Source: Bacteroidota bacterium
GTDB lineage: Bacteria; Bacteroidota; Bacteroidia; Sphingobacteriales; Sphingobacteriaceae
Assembly (NCBI GenBank): GCA_023450085.1
Contig: JAEXHI010000025.1
Coordinates: 124,001-188,000 of the forward strand
Length of the DNA stretch: 64,000 nt
Direction: 5' to 3'
In this document: positions 1 to 8,116 of the stretch, in pieces
Position numbering within the stretch: position 1 is the stretch's first letter
Layout: the number at the start of each line of letters is the position of its first letter
Notes under the pieces: generated by a model
The model's input: only the letters and a program-made list of their open reading frames with translations
The model's database searches: none
Told to the model about the DNA's origin: nothing
Position numbers and translations under genes: made by a program

Positions 1-1
1 T

Positions 2-172
2 GATAACCTCACTACATTCGATTATGATCCGAAACTAAAAGAGCTCACTTACGAATACCAATCTACTAATGAAGGCGAAAATAAAGCTAGGTCATACCAC
101 GCAAAATATCGATATCAGAATGGTGTATTTTCCAAAGTCAAAAATTTACAAAAGCCTAAAAAGGGAAAATAA
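2..172 (+). CDS. C-terminal end of an unrecognised protein (5' partial)
   Basis: An open frame runs from the window edge to a TAA at 170-172 and gives about 56 residues, beginning DNLTTFDYDPKLKEL and ending QKPKKGK. The composition (charged, many Tyr, lysine-rich tail) is that of a real protein C-terminus and not a shadow frame. The start lies outside the window, so no family can be assigned. It lies upstream of the likely left end of the ICE and may be chromosomal. Confidence 0.55.
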   Translation, partial: DNLTTFDYDPKLKELTYEYQSTNEGENKARSYHAKYRYQNGVFSKVKNLQKPKKGK

Positions 173-201
173 AATCTTTTAGAATTAATTAGGGCAACGT
201 A

Positions 202-399
202 TTACCTCCGATTCATTGCCCTAATCAACCTTTCATTTCGTCTGTCGGCTCTAGAATTTTGCAAAGAGATTACTGCCCAAACTGCTGCAGGAATCCATCC
301 AATTAGAGTAATTTGCAAAATCAAACAAATGATTCCAGTAATAATTCTACCCCTAAGGATAAATGAAATAAACGGGAAGAAAATGGCAATTAAGGTCAT
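202..399 (-). CDS. Small YqaE/Pmp3-like membrane protein
   Basis: 65 residues with two hydrophobic helices: residues about 3-15, and about 20-46 ending in IGWIPAAVWAVISL. The GWIP(x)xxWAV pattern at the end of the second helix is typical of the YqaE/Pmp3 family of tiny membrane proteins linked to membrane potential and stress. The tail is basic (RADRRNERLIRAMNRR). The gene converges on the partial frame ending at 172. It is probably host DNA flanking the element or the outermost ICE gene. Family assignment is by pattern only. Confidence 0.6.
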   Translation of the reverse strand: MTLIAIFFPFISFILRGRIITGIICLILQITLIGWIPAAVWAVISLQNSRADRRNERLIRAMNRR

Positions 400-500
400 T
401 GTTGGTTATGTATAAATTTTGGCGATTTCAAAGAAATACGAACCATTTGTCTTCAGCAAGATAGCATTGACTTTCTAAATTTGCAAATGGTTGGGGCTAT

Positions 501-603
501 TTAAAGATCTCAAAGAGGTCAAATATTTATAAAATACCTTACCGACTTAAATGCAACTCCTTCAGAGTCGTATGTTTTGGTCCACATTCATTTTCTATAA
601 AGA
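501..603 (+). repeat. Dispersed repeat, copy A
   Basis: Shares with copy B the blocks TTAAAGA, GAAGAGGTC/CAAAGAGGTC, AAATATTTATAAAATA, CGACTCC-like core and GGAGTCGTATGTTTT-like end. The core CAACTCCTTCAGAGTCG is an imperfect palindrome. The two copies lie 230 bp apart in the same orientation. Confidence 0.7.
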
Positions 604-730
604 TTTAAATCCTTCGGATTTGCAATCAGCCCATCATAACAATATGATTAATAACCCCCAAAACATTTCGGTTTCCCAATAGATTAATGCAAAAGCTAGG
701 CAATATGATTTTGGACACAAATTCAGTTCC

Positions 731-830
731 TTAAAGACCCCGAAGAGGTCAAATATTTATAAAATATCCTTCTCGCTTTGATGCGACTCCTACGGAGTCG
801 TATGTTTTAGTTCGCATTTTTTTTATAAAA
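731..830 (+). repeat. Dispersed repeat, copy B
   Basis: Second copy of the repeat at 501. Its core is the better palindrome: GACTCC-TAC-GGAGTC at about 785-799, flanked by AAATATTTATAAAATAT upstream and GTATGTTTTAGTTCGCAT downstream. It may be a REP-like or non-autonomous element common in the host genome. Confidence 0.7.
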
Positions 831-1087
831 AAGATTAGTAAAAAGCAAAAATAAGCAAAACGATTAAACCCGTTGCTATACAATGCTTTATAAAACAGTA
901 GTCTTAGTTTGGAACTCGGTGTCTGATAGGTTTTGGGCTTGAAAACACAAGGTTAGGTTACTAATTCGTTACCGATTGATAAAGGTAACTACATAGCTTA
1001 ACTGTTTATATTTCAGTCTTTTGCACCCTTTTTTACATTCCCTTGTAACTCAATGTAATTTAATTTTAAACATTAAACATTTGAGTT

Positions 1088-2413
1088 ATGGAACAGACAA
1101 AAAAGTCCACGTTCAAACTGCTTTTCTACCTGAAAAAGAACGAACTGAAAAAGAACGGTAATGCACCGATTATGGCACGTATTACCATTGATGGAACAGC
1201 TAAAACTTTGGGAACAAAGTTAGAAATTAACCCGAAAAATTGGGATTTAAAATACGGAAGAGTTGAGGGCAAGAGTGCCACCGCTTTGAACATTAACCAA
1301 AAGCTGGATAACGTACGGGGTCGTATCGACAAGATTTACGAAGATATGCTGAAGCACGAGGGTTTTGCGACCGCACAGAAAGTAAAGCTCTCGTTTTTGG
1401 GTGTTGGTGTAATGGACGATGCCGTACTAAAAGTCTTTAAAGACCAAAATGAAGACTTTGAAAAAATGGTCGCTAAGGGAAAACGCTCTCAAAGCACGTA
1501 TAGCAAATACAACACTGTTTACAACCATCTTAGCGAATTTATAAGGGAGCGTTACCATCGGGACGATATGGCTTTCCGGGAACTCACTTCTGATTTTATT
1601 CGTGAGTTTGATTTCTTTCTTCGCATTGATAAGGAATGTACCCATAATACGGTTTGGGTTTACACAATGCCAGTTATTGCTTTGGCAGAATTGGCTATTA
1701 AAAAAGGCTTGATACGGGATAATCCTTTTGAGGATTATGAAATCAGTATGGAAGAAACCGACCGCAGCTACCTTTTAAAAGAGGATGTAGAAACCTTAAT
1801 GCTCCTGAAACCATCTAAGCCTCGATATGAACTTGTAAAAGACCTTTTTATTTTCAGTTGCTTCACAGGGCTTTCTTACATAGACATTAAGAAACTGAAA
1901 TGGAGCAATATCCAGTCTTTCTTTGATGGACACCAATGGATAATCAGCAGGAGAAAGAAATCAGATGTTGCCTCCAACGTCCGTCTTTTGGAAATCCCCA
2001 AACGCATCATTGAGAAATATCGTGGAGCTACAAGAAATGATTTTGTATTCCCAATGCCATCCAATGCGACTTGCAACACGCATATAGGTAAACTTATTGA
2101 GGAAGCGGGTATTGTTACAGAACAGAAAGTTACATTCCACACCGCCCGTCATACATTCGCCACAATGTTTTTGACCGAGGGTGTTCCGCTTGAAAGCCTT
2201 AGCAAAATGATGGGTCATAAGAATATTTCCACTACACAGATTTATGCTAAGATTACCAGCCAAAAAATCAGTAAGGATATGGATTTGGTTTCGCCTAAAT
2301 TTAAGGCAATGGAAGATGCGTTTATTATTAAAATGGAACGGGAAGAAATAGCATTATTGAATGAACATACAAACGCAGATAAAATTTACAATACCGAAGA
2401 AATTATGGTTTAA
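1088..2413 (+). CDS. int: IntDOT-like tyrosine recombinase (ICE integrase)
   Basis: 441 residues, the usual length for Bacteroidota ICE integrases. It would integrate and, with accessory proteins, excise the element. An N-terminal arm-binding domain (about 10-95) is followed by a core-binding SAM-like domain (about 125-225) and the catalytic domain (about 230-405). Visible catalytic residues are H351 and R354 (HTARH), H377 (GH) and the nucleophile Y386 in QIYAKIT. At the position of the first catalytic arginine (TGLR in most families) the sequence reads TGLSY, giving S263, as reported for IntDOT. The gene reads into the element and is followed by a terminator at 2444. Confidence 0.95.
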   Translation: MEQTKKSTFKLLFYLKKNELKKNGNAPIMARITIDGTAKTLGTKLEINPKNWDLKYGRVEGKSATALNINQKLDNVRGRIDKIYEDMLKHEGFATAQKVKLSFLGVGVMDDAVLKVFKDQNEDFEKMVAKGKRSQSTYSKYNTVYNHLSEFIRERYHRDDMAFRELTSDFIREFDFFLRIDKECTHNTVWVYTMPVIALAELAIKKGLIRDNPFEDYEISMEETDRSYLLKEDVETLMLLKPSKPRYELVKDLFIFSCFTGLSYIDIKKLKWSNIQSFFDGHQWIISRRKKSDVASNVRLLEIPKRIIEKYRGATRNDFVFPMPSNATCNTHIGKLIEEAGIVTEQKVTFHTARHTFATMFLTEGVPLESLSKMMGHKNISTTQIYAKITSQKISKDMDLVSPKFKAMEDAFIIKMEREEIALLNEHTNADKIYNTEEIMV

Positions 2414-2443
2414 AAATTAGTGCATTCTTTACTTATCAGATTG

Positions 2444-2467
2444 AAGCAGGATTTAACTATCCTGCTT
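2444..2467 (+). terminator. Rho-independent terminator after int
   Basis: Perfect 9-bp stem AAGCAGGAT/ATCCTGCTT with a 6-nt loop, followed by a T run. It lies 31 bp after the integrase stop. Confidence 0.85.
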
Positions 2468-2840
2468 TTTTTATGCCCTTACTTTTCGATTATTCCAACC
2501 TCTATTTCAGGCTCTCATAGCCTGGTCATTTATTCCATAAAAATTAGAACAGAATATTTCCACAATCAACCGGTAAAAAGGCAGCTAAGTTATAGCGGGC
2601 AGCCACCGCACACACCCACCAATAAAAAAAATGAATGAACGGTTTCCCCCTAAAGGAACCCCCATTAAATCATTTTTTTTCTTGGTTTTCGCTATTGCCC
2701 GCTTGGATTATCTGCTTTCTTTTTTCCGGTTTTTCTTTTGGAAAAAATTATGCGAAGCGAAGCGGAGCAAACCACAACAGGAAGCAGGAAACGAGAAAAG
2801 CGAACGTAACAAAATGTAAAACTTTTAAAACAGGACGATT
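2468..2840. other. Intergenic region before ssb
   Basis: About 370 bases. Short open frames here (for example 2631-2819 and 2635-2844) overlap one another, are F/K-rich and lack family features, so I see no supported gene. The region presumably contains the promoter of the SSB-PRTRC block, but no clear TAnnTTTG element with a -33 partner was found. Confidence 0.4.
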
Positions 2841-3233
2841 ATGAACATTATCGGAAGACTGACAAAAAATGCGGAAGTACGCACATTGTCGAACGAAAAA
2901 CAGGTAGTAAACTTTTCAGTAGCGACCAATGAAAGCTACAAAAACAAGCAAGGTGAACGAATAGAGCAAACAACCTATTTCGATTGTGCCTATTGGATTT
3001 CTGCAAACGTGGCAAGCCTACTCACAAAAGGCACTTTGGTAGAACTCACAGGCAGAATAAGCACAAGGGCGTGGATAGGCAAAAACGGCGAAGCACATTC
3101 GGGGCTGAACTTTCATACCTCTCAAATCAAACTGCACGGAGGTAGTAAGAGAGCCGAAACCATACAGGCTACTGCACAAGCCGAGAACAACAGCTTTACT
3201 GCACAGGGAGCAGATGACGACCTCCCATTCTAA
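2841..3233 (+). CDS. ssb: Single-stranded DNA-binding protein
   Basis: 130 residues. An OB fold spans about 1-100 (MNIIGRLTKNAEVR, VNFSVATNES, TTYFDCAYW, GTLVELTGRIS). A short linker leads to the acidic tip DDDLPF, the usual SSB tail that recruits replication and repair enzymes. ICE-borne SSBs coat the transferred strand after conjugation. It is first in a block of same-strand genes running to 8922. Confidence 0.95.
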   Translation: MNIIGRLTKNAEVRTLSNEKQVVNFSVATNESYKNKQGERIEQTTYFDCAYWISANVASLLTKGTLVELTGRISTRAWIGKNGEAHSGLNFHTSQIKLHGGSKRAETIQATAQAENNSFTAQGADDDLPF

Positions 3234-3277
3234 CAACGAGTATTCAATCATTTTTTAAACATCAAATTTTAAGCATT

Positions 3278-4351
3278 ATGGCACATAATATCAATTTCAA
3301 CGAGAGAACAGGACGTTATTCATTTTTTAGCGTACAACAAAAAGCGTGGCACGGTTTAGGTCAAATCGTAGAACAATACCCGACAAGTGAGGAAGCAATC
3401 AAATACGCAGGGTTAGATTACGAAGTCGTAAAATCCCCACTATTTACCAAAGGTTCGGGCATTATCGAAACCACCAACGGCATAGAGATAGACAGTAGCG
3501 AATTAGAAGTACCTAACTATTTCGCCAACATACGCACCGATAACAATGCAGTATTGGGCGTAGTCGGTAAGGATTACCATATCGTACAAAACCGTGAAGC
3601 CTTTAATTTCTTTGATGCCATTGTAGGCGGTGGCGAGGGCATTCTGTACGAAACCGCAGGAGCGTTAGGCAACGGAGAACGTGTTTTTATCACAGCCAAA
3701 TTGCCCGACTATATCCGTGTAGGCAATGGCGATGATGTTACGGAAAAGTACATTTTCCTAACCACTTCGCACGATGGTAGCGGAAGTATCACAGCCGCAT
3801 TTACGCCTATCCGTATTGTATGCCAAAACACGCTGAATGCTTCGTTACGCAGTATGACCAATGTAGTCCGTATCAAGCACACTTCGGGAGCAAAACAACG
3901 TATCGAGAACGCTCACAAGATTATGGGACTTGCCAACACATTGAGCAACCAATTAGAGGGCATTTTCAACGAATGGGCAAAAGTAAAGGTAACAGACCGA
4001 GAAGTAAGAAAGCTAATACAGTTGGCACTTTGCCCAAATAAGGAAACGCTTGACCTAATCAAAAAAGGTGCGGAAGATGAAATTTCCACCGTGTTCAAAA
4101 ATGTCGTTGAGGATGCTTTTGCGTATGCTATGATAAGCGACACCCAACAAATGGACACTACCAAAGGTACGTTGTTCGGAGCGTACAATTCTGTGACAGG
4201 CTACTATCAGAATGTAAGGAGTTACAAGAATGACGAAGCCAAGTTGCAGAGCATTGTATTGGGTGGTACTGCCCAACTCAAATCGCAGAAAGCATTTGAA
4301 CTATGTACTGCATTTGCTCTGGACGGTGCGGAAATCCTAAACCTTAATTAG
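3278..4351 (+). CDS. DUF932 phage/plasmid-like protein
   Basis: 357 residues with the DUF932 (TIGR03299-type) pattern: N-terminal AWHGLGQIV at about 24-32, central FVNIRTDN-like block, GDDVTEKYIFLTTSHDGSGS, PIRIVCQNTLN and a helical C-terminal half. Members are common on phages, plasmids and ICEs; their biochemical role is unknown. It lies 44 bp after ssb. The gene is probably co-transcribed with ssb and followed by a hairpin at 4360. Confidence 0.85.
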   Translation: MAHNINFNERTGRYSFFSVQQKAWHGLGQIVEQYPTSEEAIKYAGLDYEVVKSPLFTKGSGIIETTNGIEIDSSELEVPNYFANIRTDNNAVLGVVGKDYHIVQNREAFNFFDAIVGGGEGILYETAGALGNGERVFITAKLPDYIRVGNGDDVTEKYIFLTTSHDGSGSITAAFTPIRIVCQNTLNASLRSMTNVVRIKHTSGAKQRIENAHKIMGLANTLSNQLEGIFNEWAKVKVTDREVRKLIQLALCPNKETLDLIKKGAEDEISTVFKNVVEDAFAYAMISDTQQMDTTKGTLFGAYNSVTGYYQNVRSYKNDEAKLQSIVLGGTAQLKSQKAFELCTAFALDGAEILNLN

Positions 4352-4359
4352 ATAACCAC

Positions 4360-4387
4360 AGGCTACCGCCTTAATCGGTGGTAGCCT
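4360..4387 (+). promoter_or_regulatory. Intra-operon hairpin
   Basis: Stem AGGCTACC/GGTAGCCT extended by G-T, C-G, C-G pairs (11 bp) with loop TTAATC. It sits 8 bp after the DUF932 stop and 17 bp before the next start. There is no T run, so it is more likely a processing or partial-attenuation element than a full terminator. Confidence 0.65.
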
Positions 4388-4403
4388 ATTATAAACAACA
4401 GCT

Positions 4404-4787
4404 ATGACAATGGAAACCTATAAAGCAACGCTGAAACACGACACAGGCAAAGTAACGCTGACAGTAGTATCACTTAGCGGAAAGCAGAGAGCAATACAGC
4501 AGATAACAGCCGTAGAGGGTTGTCCCGAATGTGCCATTGTGGATATAGTAAAGATTGATAACGATACAAAACAGCAGAATATGAAAGCAAAAACCATAGA
4601 CGAAGCCAAAAGTATGGCTAAAGAAAAAAGCCTTGAAACGCAATACAGGGATGAAGCTATATACATCATCTATTGCAACAGAACAGAGTATTTCTATGTA
4701 GATACCGACAGCCTAATACGGCTTTGGGAACGGCTTATAGGCTACTATGAAAATGGAAAATACACCGATGCTGAAACTAATTCATAA
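4404..4787 (+). CDS. Unrecognised ICE protein, 127 aa
   Basis: No family recognised. The N-terminal half is beta-rich (YKATLKHDTGKVTLTVVSL) with a CPEC pair at about 40-43. The C-terminal half is helical and aromatic. The annotated start ATGACAATGGAA has a second ATG two codons on, which may be the true start. It belongs to the SSB-PRTRC gene block. Confidence 0.7.
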   Translation: MTMETYKATLKHDTGKVTLTVVSLSGKQRAIQQITAVEGCPECAIVDIVKIDNDTKQQNMKAKTIDEAKSMAKEKSLETQYRDEAIYIIYCNRTEYFYVDTDSLIRLWERLIGYYENGKYTDAETNS

Positions 4788-4804
4788 CACTTAAAGCAGA
4801 TACA

Positions 4805-5143
4805 ATGGAAACGACAGCAATAGCCACAAAGTTTGTACGCTACGATGTTCCCGAATTGGAAACCCTGCAAAATGCAAAGGTTTACCTACTAAGGGAAAAA
4901 CTGAACAAAAGCGACAAGTTGAGCCGAGCAGAAAAAAATTGGCTTGCGGAAGCAGTAAACCGAAATGCCTACTTCAAAAGAGCCGTACCCCTTATGGGTT
5001 ATCGCTTCGGGTTTGAGGATATTTTGAAAACCTATGTAGTGAAGCAGTACGGCAGTTGGGCAGAATACAACGCCCCCGACAAAACAAGCCTTAGAAGTAT
5101 TGTTTACGGCAGGATTGACCAAATAGCGGAAATCACTAAATAA
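4805..5143 (+). CDS. Unrecognised ICE protein, 112 aa
   Basis: No family recognised. It appears soluble and mostly helical, with a basic middle (LREKLNKSDKLSRAEKNW) and a conserved-looking GYRFGFEDILKTYVV segment. It lies 17 bp after the preceding gene and 14 bp before the next, which suggests one transcript. Confidence 0.7.
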   Translation: METTAIATKFVRYDVPELETLQNAKVYLLREKLNKSDKLSRAEKNWLAEAVNRNAYFKRAVPLMGYRFGFEDILKTYVVKQYGSWAEYNAPDKTSLRSIVYGRIDQIAEITK

Positions 5144-5157
5144 GAATTAGAACAGGT

Positions 5158-5352
5158 ATGAAAATAACGGATTTGAACGGTTACGAAATTGAAGTAACCG
5201 ACCTAAAAGAAGCTATCTGTATTGCCAAACGAAATACAGGGTATAGCCACGAGGACAAAAGTTTTTCAGACTTCGATAAAAGGCAAAATGCCTATTGGAT
5301 GGACATATACGAGAAACTAAAAGCAATCAAAAAACGGTTAAACAACAATTAA
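5158..5352 (+). CDS. Unrecognised small ICE protein, 64 aa
   Basis: No family recognised. It begins MKITDLNGYEIEVTDLKEAI and is basic at the C-terminus (KAIKKRLNNN). Tight spacing (14 bp upstream, 12 bp downstream) within the same-strand block supports it as a real gene. Confidence 0.6.
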   Translation: MKITDLNGYEIEVTDLKEAICIAKRNTGYSHEDKSFSDFDKRQNAYWMDIYEKLKAIKKRLNNN

Positions 5353-5364
5353 AATCAAAGAACG

Positions 5365-5967
5365 ATGAACACAAATTTTTTCAATCAGATACAGCAGTTG
5401 GACTTTACAGGAGTATTGCAACTGAACATTTCAAAAGGAATAGAAAGCAACCTAATCGTAACAGTATTGCTCAATAACGAACAATGCGGAGATAGTGCCA
5501 AAAACCTTATTCCCCCATTGACATTTAACGCCACACCCCAAGAGTTTGACGAGGGATTTTTTGAACAGATTACCACACCTATACAAAAGGTATCGGGCTT
5601 AATGGTGGATATGGAAAAATTCTTAAAGCAATTGGAAGAAGTTAAAAAGCAATCGGCAATCGAGAAAGAAAAAGCAGAAAAGGAGAAAAAGGAAAAAGAA
5701 GCCAAAGACAAGAAATTTAAAGATGCTATGGTAAAGGCTGACGAGTTGGAGAAAGAGGGCAAGTTCCGCGAAGCGTGGATGAAAGTACCCGATATAACGG
5801 AGTTTCCCGAAAAAGCGGACGAGATACGCAAACGCAAAACTTCATTGTCCGACAAGTTCGCAACACCGAGACTTTTCGGAGCAATGGAAGAAGCTACACC
5901 CGAACCGCCAAAGGTGGAAGAAGTTACTGCCGATTATCCTATTGATGAAGCGGACGAGGAAGAATAA
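5365..5967 (+). CDS. PRTRC system protein E
   Basis: 200 residues. The N-terminal 90 residues (FFNQIQQLDFTGVLQL, LNNEQCGD, IPPLTFNATPQEFDEGFF) match the PRTRC protein E pattern. A long lysine/glutamate coiled coil follows (about 90-125, EKEKAEKEKKEKEAKDKK) and then an acidic tail ending DEADEEE. PRTRC means ParB-related, ThiF-related cassette; the role of protein E is unknown. First gene of a contiguous E-C-(unknown)-B-ThiF cluster. Confidence 0.85.
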   Translation: MNTNFFNQIQQLDFTGVLQLNISKGIESNLIVTVLLNNEQCGDSAKNLIPPLTFNATPQEFDEGFFEQITTPIQKVSGLMVDMEKFLKQLEEVKKQSAIEKEKAEKEKKEKEAKDKKFKDAMVKADELEKEGKFREAWMKVPDITEFPEKADEIRKRKTSLSDKFATPRLFGAMEEATPEPPKVEEVTADYPIDEADEEE

Positions 5968-5994
5968 AAGTGTTAACCCCAAAATTAGAAAGTT

Positions 5995-6213
5995 ATGTTA
6001 TTAGCAACGCAATTAGAACGAGTTTTCATACTCAAAGACAAAGGACAGGACATCAGACTGACCGACCCAGAGCCACGTTGGAGCGTGGAAGCCGTAATGA
6101 ATTTTTACGCCAATATGTACCCGATTTTGACAACGGCAAAAGCATCTGCACCACAGATAAAAGACGATGCGGTAGAGTACAAATTTGAGAGCGTAATGGG
6201 TACGAAAGGTTAA
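5995..6213 (+). CDS. PRTRC system protein C, ubiquitin-like
   Basis: 72 residues. The pattern LERVFILKDKGQDIRLTDPEP fits the PRTRC protein C family, which has been grouped with prokaryotic ubiquitin-like folds. The C-terminus is VMGTKG, so the last residue is glycine, as needed for activation by an E1-like enzyme, although it is not the classical GG. The E2-like and E1-like partners are encoded just downstream. Confidence 0.85.
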   Translation: MLLATQLERVFILKDKGQDIRLTDPEPRWSVEAVMNFYANMYPILTTAKASAPQIKDDAVEYKFESVMGTKG

Positions 6214-6230
6214 ACCAAAATTTTAAAACG

Positions 6231-7397
6231 ATGAATTATGCAACGCAACATCATATCGGGAACAATCAATATACCCGAACAGAAACGACAACAGCAGTTA
6301 CACCGACAGTTGGGCGAGTTCGCAAATTGGCTACAAAGACCAAAGGACGCAAACCAAGTGCAGAAAGACAAGCAGAAATCCGTACCGATAGCAATGCTAC
6401 CAATGGTATTCTAAAGTGTACGTTTCTGCCTAAACTGAAAACAGCACAATCCGTACAGGCTTGTCAGAAAACGGAGAGGGATTTTTACAAGTCCCTTTCC
6501 CGACTTGCCGAGCATTACAGCATTGAACCGATGCAAACCCAAGATTTTGAGTTTCCATACAATGTAGTATTATCTATGTGGGATATGGAAACCAAAGTAA
6601 AACGTACCAACATAAATTGGGACAGTTTCAAATTGGTACAGGATAGTAAGAAAACCTTTTTTGTAAGTGAGGAAAGGTATAATGTAGGTACAACCTTGTA
6701 TTATATTCCTATTGCACCACTCTTTAAAATGCTCAAAGACCCGAAGCGTAAAAAGACCGCACAGCTACTTGTATCGGTATGCAGTTATCTGTACCATATT
6801 GCCGATGTGCCGTATTACAGGCAGGAAGACAGCTATTTGTATTGGTTGTATGAAACGCATAAAGATTGGGTAGAACAGGACGAGGAAACGGACGAAACAG
6901 AAACATATAGAAGTGAGTTGAGAAATGCCGAATATATTGGCGACAGGATAGAACAAAAGTTATTTAACCGAAGCAATCTAAAGATATTTGAACAGCGTTT
7001 GAACCGATTTAAAAGCCTTGACACGTTCGACAGGGAATGTTGGCAGGTAGCGTGTAATGCGTTTGCCCTTTGTACTGAATATCCGAAAGCAACTTTTTTT
7101 AGAAACGCACCATTGCCCGAAGAAGACCCTTATGACGATGATTACGAAACCGAAGCAATCGGAATGGAAAAGTACATTTCATTTATCGCAGATACCAAAG
7201 GTTGGCTATATGAAAGCCTTTCCGAAAGCATCAACAATGAGTTCAACGAATACGGAAAAATGGAAGAGCCGACCATTTGCAAAGCATTTGACGGCAGTAA
7301 AATAACACAAGGCAACCTTGATTTTGAAAATCGCCTGTTTGAATTGTTGGATGACCTTTCTTACTTATTATATAACTATAAAACAACAGAAAAATGA
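6231..7397 (+). CDS. PRTRC-linked protein of unknown function, 388 aa
   Basis: No named family recognised. The body from about residue 65 (CTFLPKLKTAQSV) to the end is soluble and rich in aromatic and acidic residues (EQDEETDETETY; EEDPYDDDYETEA). The first 60 residues are Thr/Arg-rich and look unlike coding sequence, while an overlapping frame (6238-6414) in the same stretch looks more protein-like, so the true start is uncertain. The stop overlaps the PRTRC-B start by 4 bp, showing tight coupling to the cassette. Confidence 0.75.
   Translation: MNYATQHHIGNNQYTRTETTTAVTPTVGRVRKLATKTKGRKPSAERQAEIRTDSNATNGILKCTFLPKLKTAQSVQACQKTERDFYKSLSRLAEHYSIEPMQTQDFEFPYNVVLSMWDMETKVKRTNINWDSFKLVQDSKKTFFVSEERYNVGTTLYYIPIAPLFKMLKDPKRKKTAQLLVSVCSYLYHIADVPYYRQEDSYLYWLYETHKDWVEQDEETDETETYRSELRNAEYIGDRIEQKLFNRSNLKIFEQRLNRFKSLDTFDRECWQVACNAFALCTEYPKATFFRNAPLPEEDPYDDDYETEAIGMEKYISFIADTKGWLYESLSESINNEFNEYGKMEEPTICKAFDGSKITQGNLDFENRLFELLDDLSYLLYNYKTTEK
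6238..6414 (+). CDS. Possible overlapping small gene, 58 aa
   Basis: A +1 frame inside the 5' end of the 388-residue gene: ATG at 6238, TAA at 6412-6414. It encodes a plausible helical, Q/R-rich peptide starting MQRNIISGTINIPEQKRQQQ. It starts 24 bp after the PRTRC-C stop. It may be a separate gene, the real N-terminus of the downstream gene joined by a frameshift, or chance. Low certainty. Confidence 0.3.
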   Translation: MQRNIISGTINIPEQKRQQQLHRQLGEFANWLQRPKDANQVQKDKQKSVPIAMLPMVF

Positions 7398-8116
7398 ACA
7401 CCGTAAACGACATAACCAAAGATTTCGGCACATTATACTATCCAAAATCCGCTTTGGTTTTCTATGAAACCAAAGGAACAGATACAGCAATGTACGTGGA
7501 GCATTTCGATATGGATAGCAACGGAACGCCTATCAATGCCCACCCATTGACCGTAAAAGAAGCCAACGTATTGGCAAAGGCGTTACAGACCGATGAAGAA
7601 AAGAACACAGCCTTTTTAAAGTCAAAGGGAATATTGCCTACAAACATTCTGCATATCAATCCAAATGCTGAAAAAGGTATAGTATTATGGTACACCAAAG
7701 CACAGCAAAGACAACTGTATTTTGTGGATAGTTTGGGCATATCCAACGGAATGGCACAAGTACCGCCAATGCTTTGGTTAGCGAGCAAAAGCAGTCTTAC
7801 TGTATTTGCTTTGGCAAGCGACAGAAGACCCACCGAGAAAACGCCATTGCATTACGCACCTTTCTTCAATATCTACGAAAAGGGCAATGTATGTATGGGT
7901 ACTGTTAGTATTGATATTAAAAATTCGGCTTCGGTTGAGGAATTTACACAGGCGTGGGAACATTATTTTTTTAATTCCTATTTCAGCCATTCATTATGCG
8001 AGAACCTCACGAAAAAAAACATTGTAAACCTTTGGAAAGACCTTATCAATACTGATAAACCTTTTCCGAAAGAAGTATTAAAAAAGAATAACAAAACCCT
8101 TAAAAATCTATTGTGA
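7394..8116 (+). CDS. PRTRC system protein B, E2-like
   Basis: 240 residues. It matches PRTRC protein B, assigned to the prokaryotic E2-like (Prok-E2_D) group. The segment HYAPFFNIYEKGNVCMG (about 152-169) resembles the E2 active-site signature HPN-Y-G-ICL, making C167 the candidate thioester cysteine. A C-terminal basic tail (KEVLKKNNKTLKN) follows. Start overlaps the previous stop by 4 bp, and its own stop overlaps the ThiF start by 4 bp. Confidence 0.85.
   Translation: MNTVNDITKDFGTLYYPKSALVFYETKGTDTAMYVEHFDMDSNGTPINAHPLTVKEANVLAKALQTDEEKNTAFLKSKGILPTNILHINPNAEKGIVLWYTKAQQRQLYFVDSLGISNGMAQVPPMLWLASKSSLTVFALASDRRPTEKTPLHYAPFFNIYEKGNVCMGTVSIDIKNSASVEEFTQAWEHYFFNSYFSHSLCENLTKKNIVNLWKDLINTDKPFPKEVLKKNNKTLKNLL

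Larger units (their letters stand above)
400..1087. other. Intergenic region with duplicated repeat; probable left ICE boundary
   Basis: About 690 bases with no credible gene. It holds two copies of a roughly 100-bp repeat (501-603 and 731-830) and a short hairpin at 607-621 (AAATCC/GGATTT). As the integrase starts at 1088 and reads inward, the attachment site probably lies here, but no tRNA and no clear core match was seen. Confidence 0.5.

Noticed and set aside
1014..1024. AGTCTTTTGC as a CTnDOT-type attachment core
   Set aside because: It differs from the GTAnnTTTGC consensus at three positions, so it does not fix the left end.
2420..2844. Several short overlapping frames between int and ssb
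   Set aside because: They overlap each other in different frames, are F/K-rich from A/T runs, and show no family features or operon spacing.
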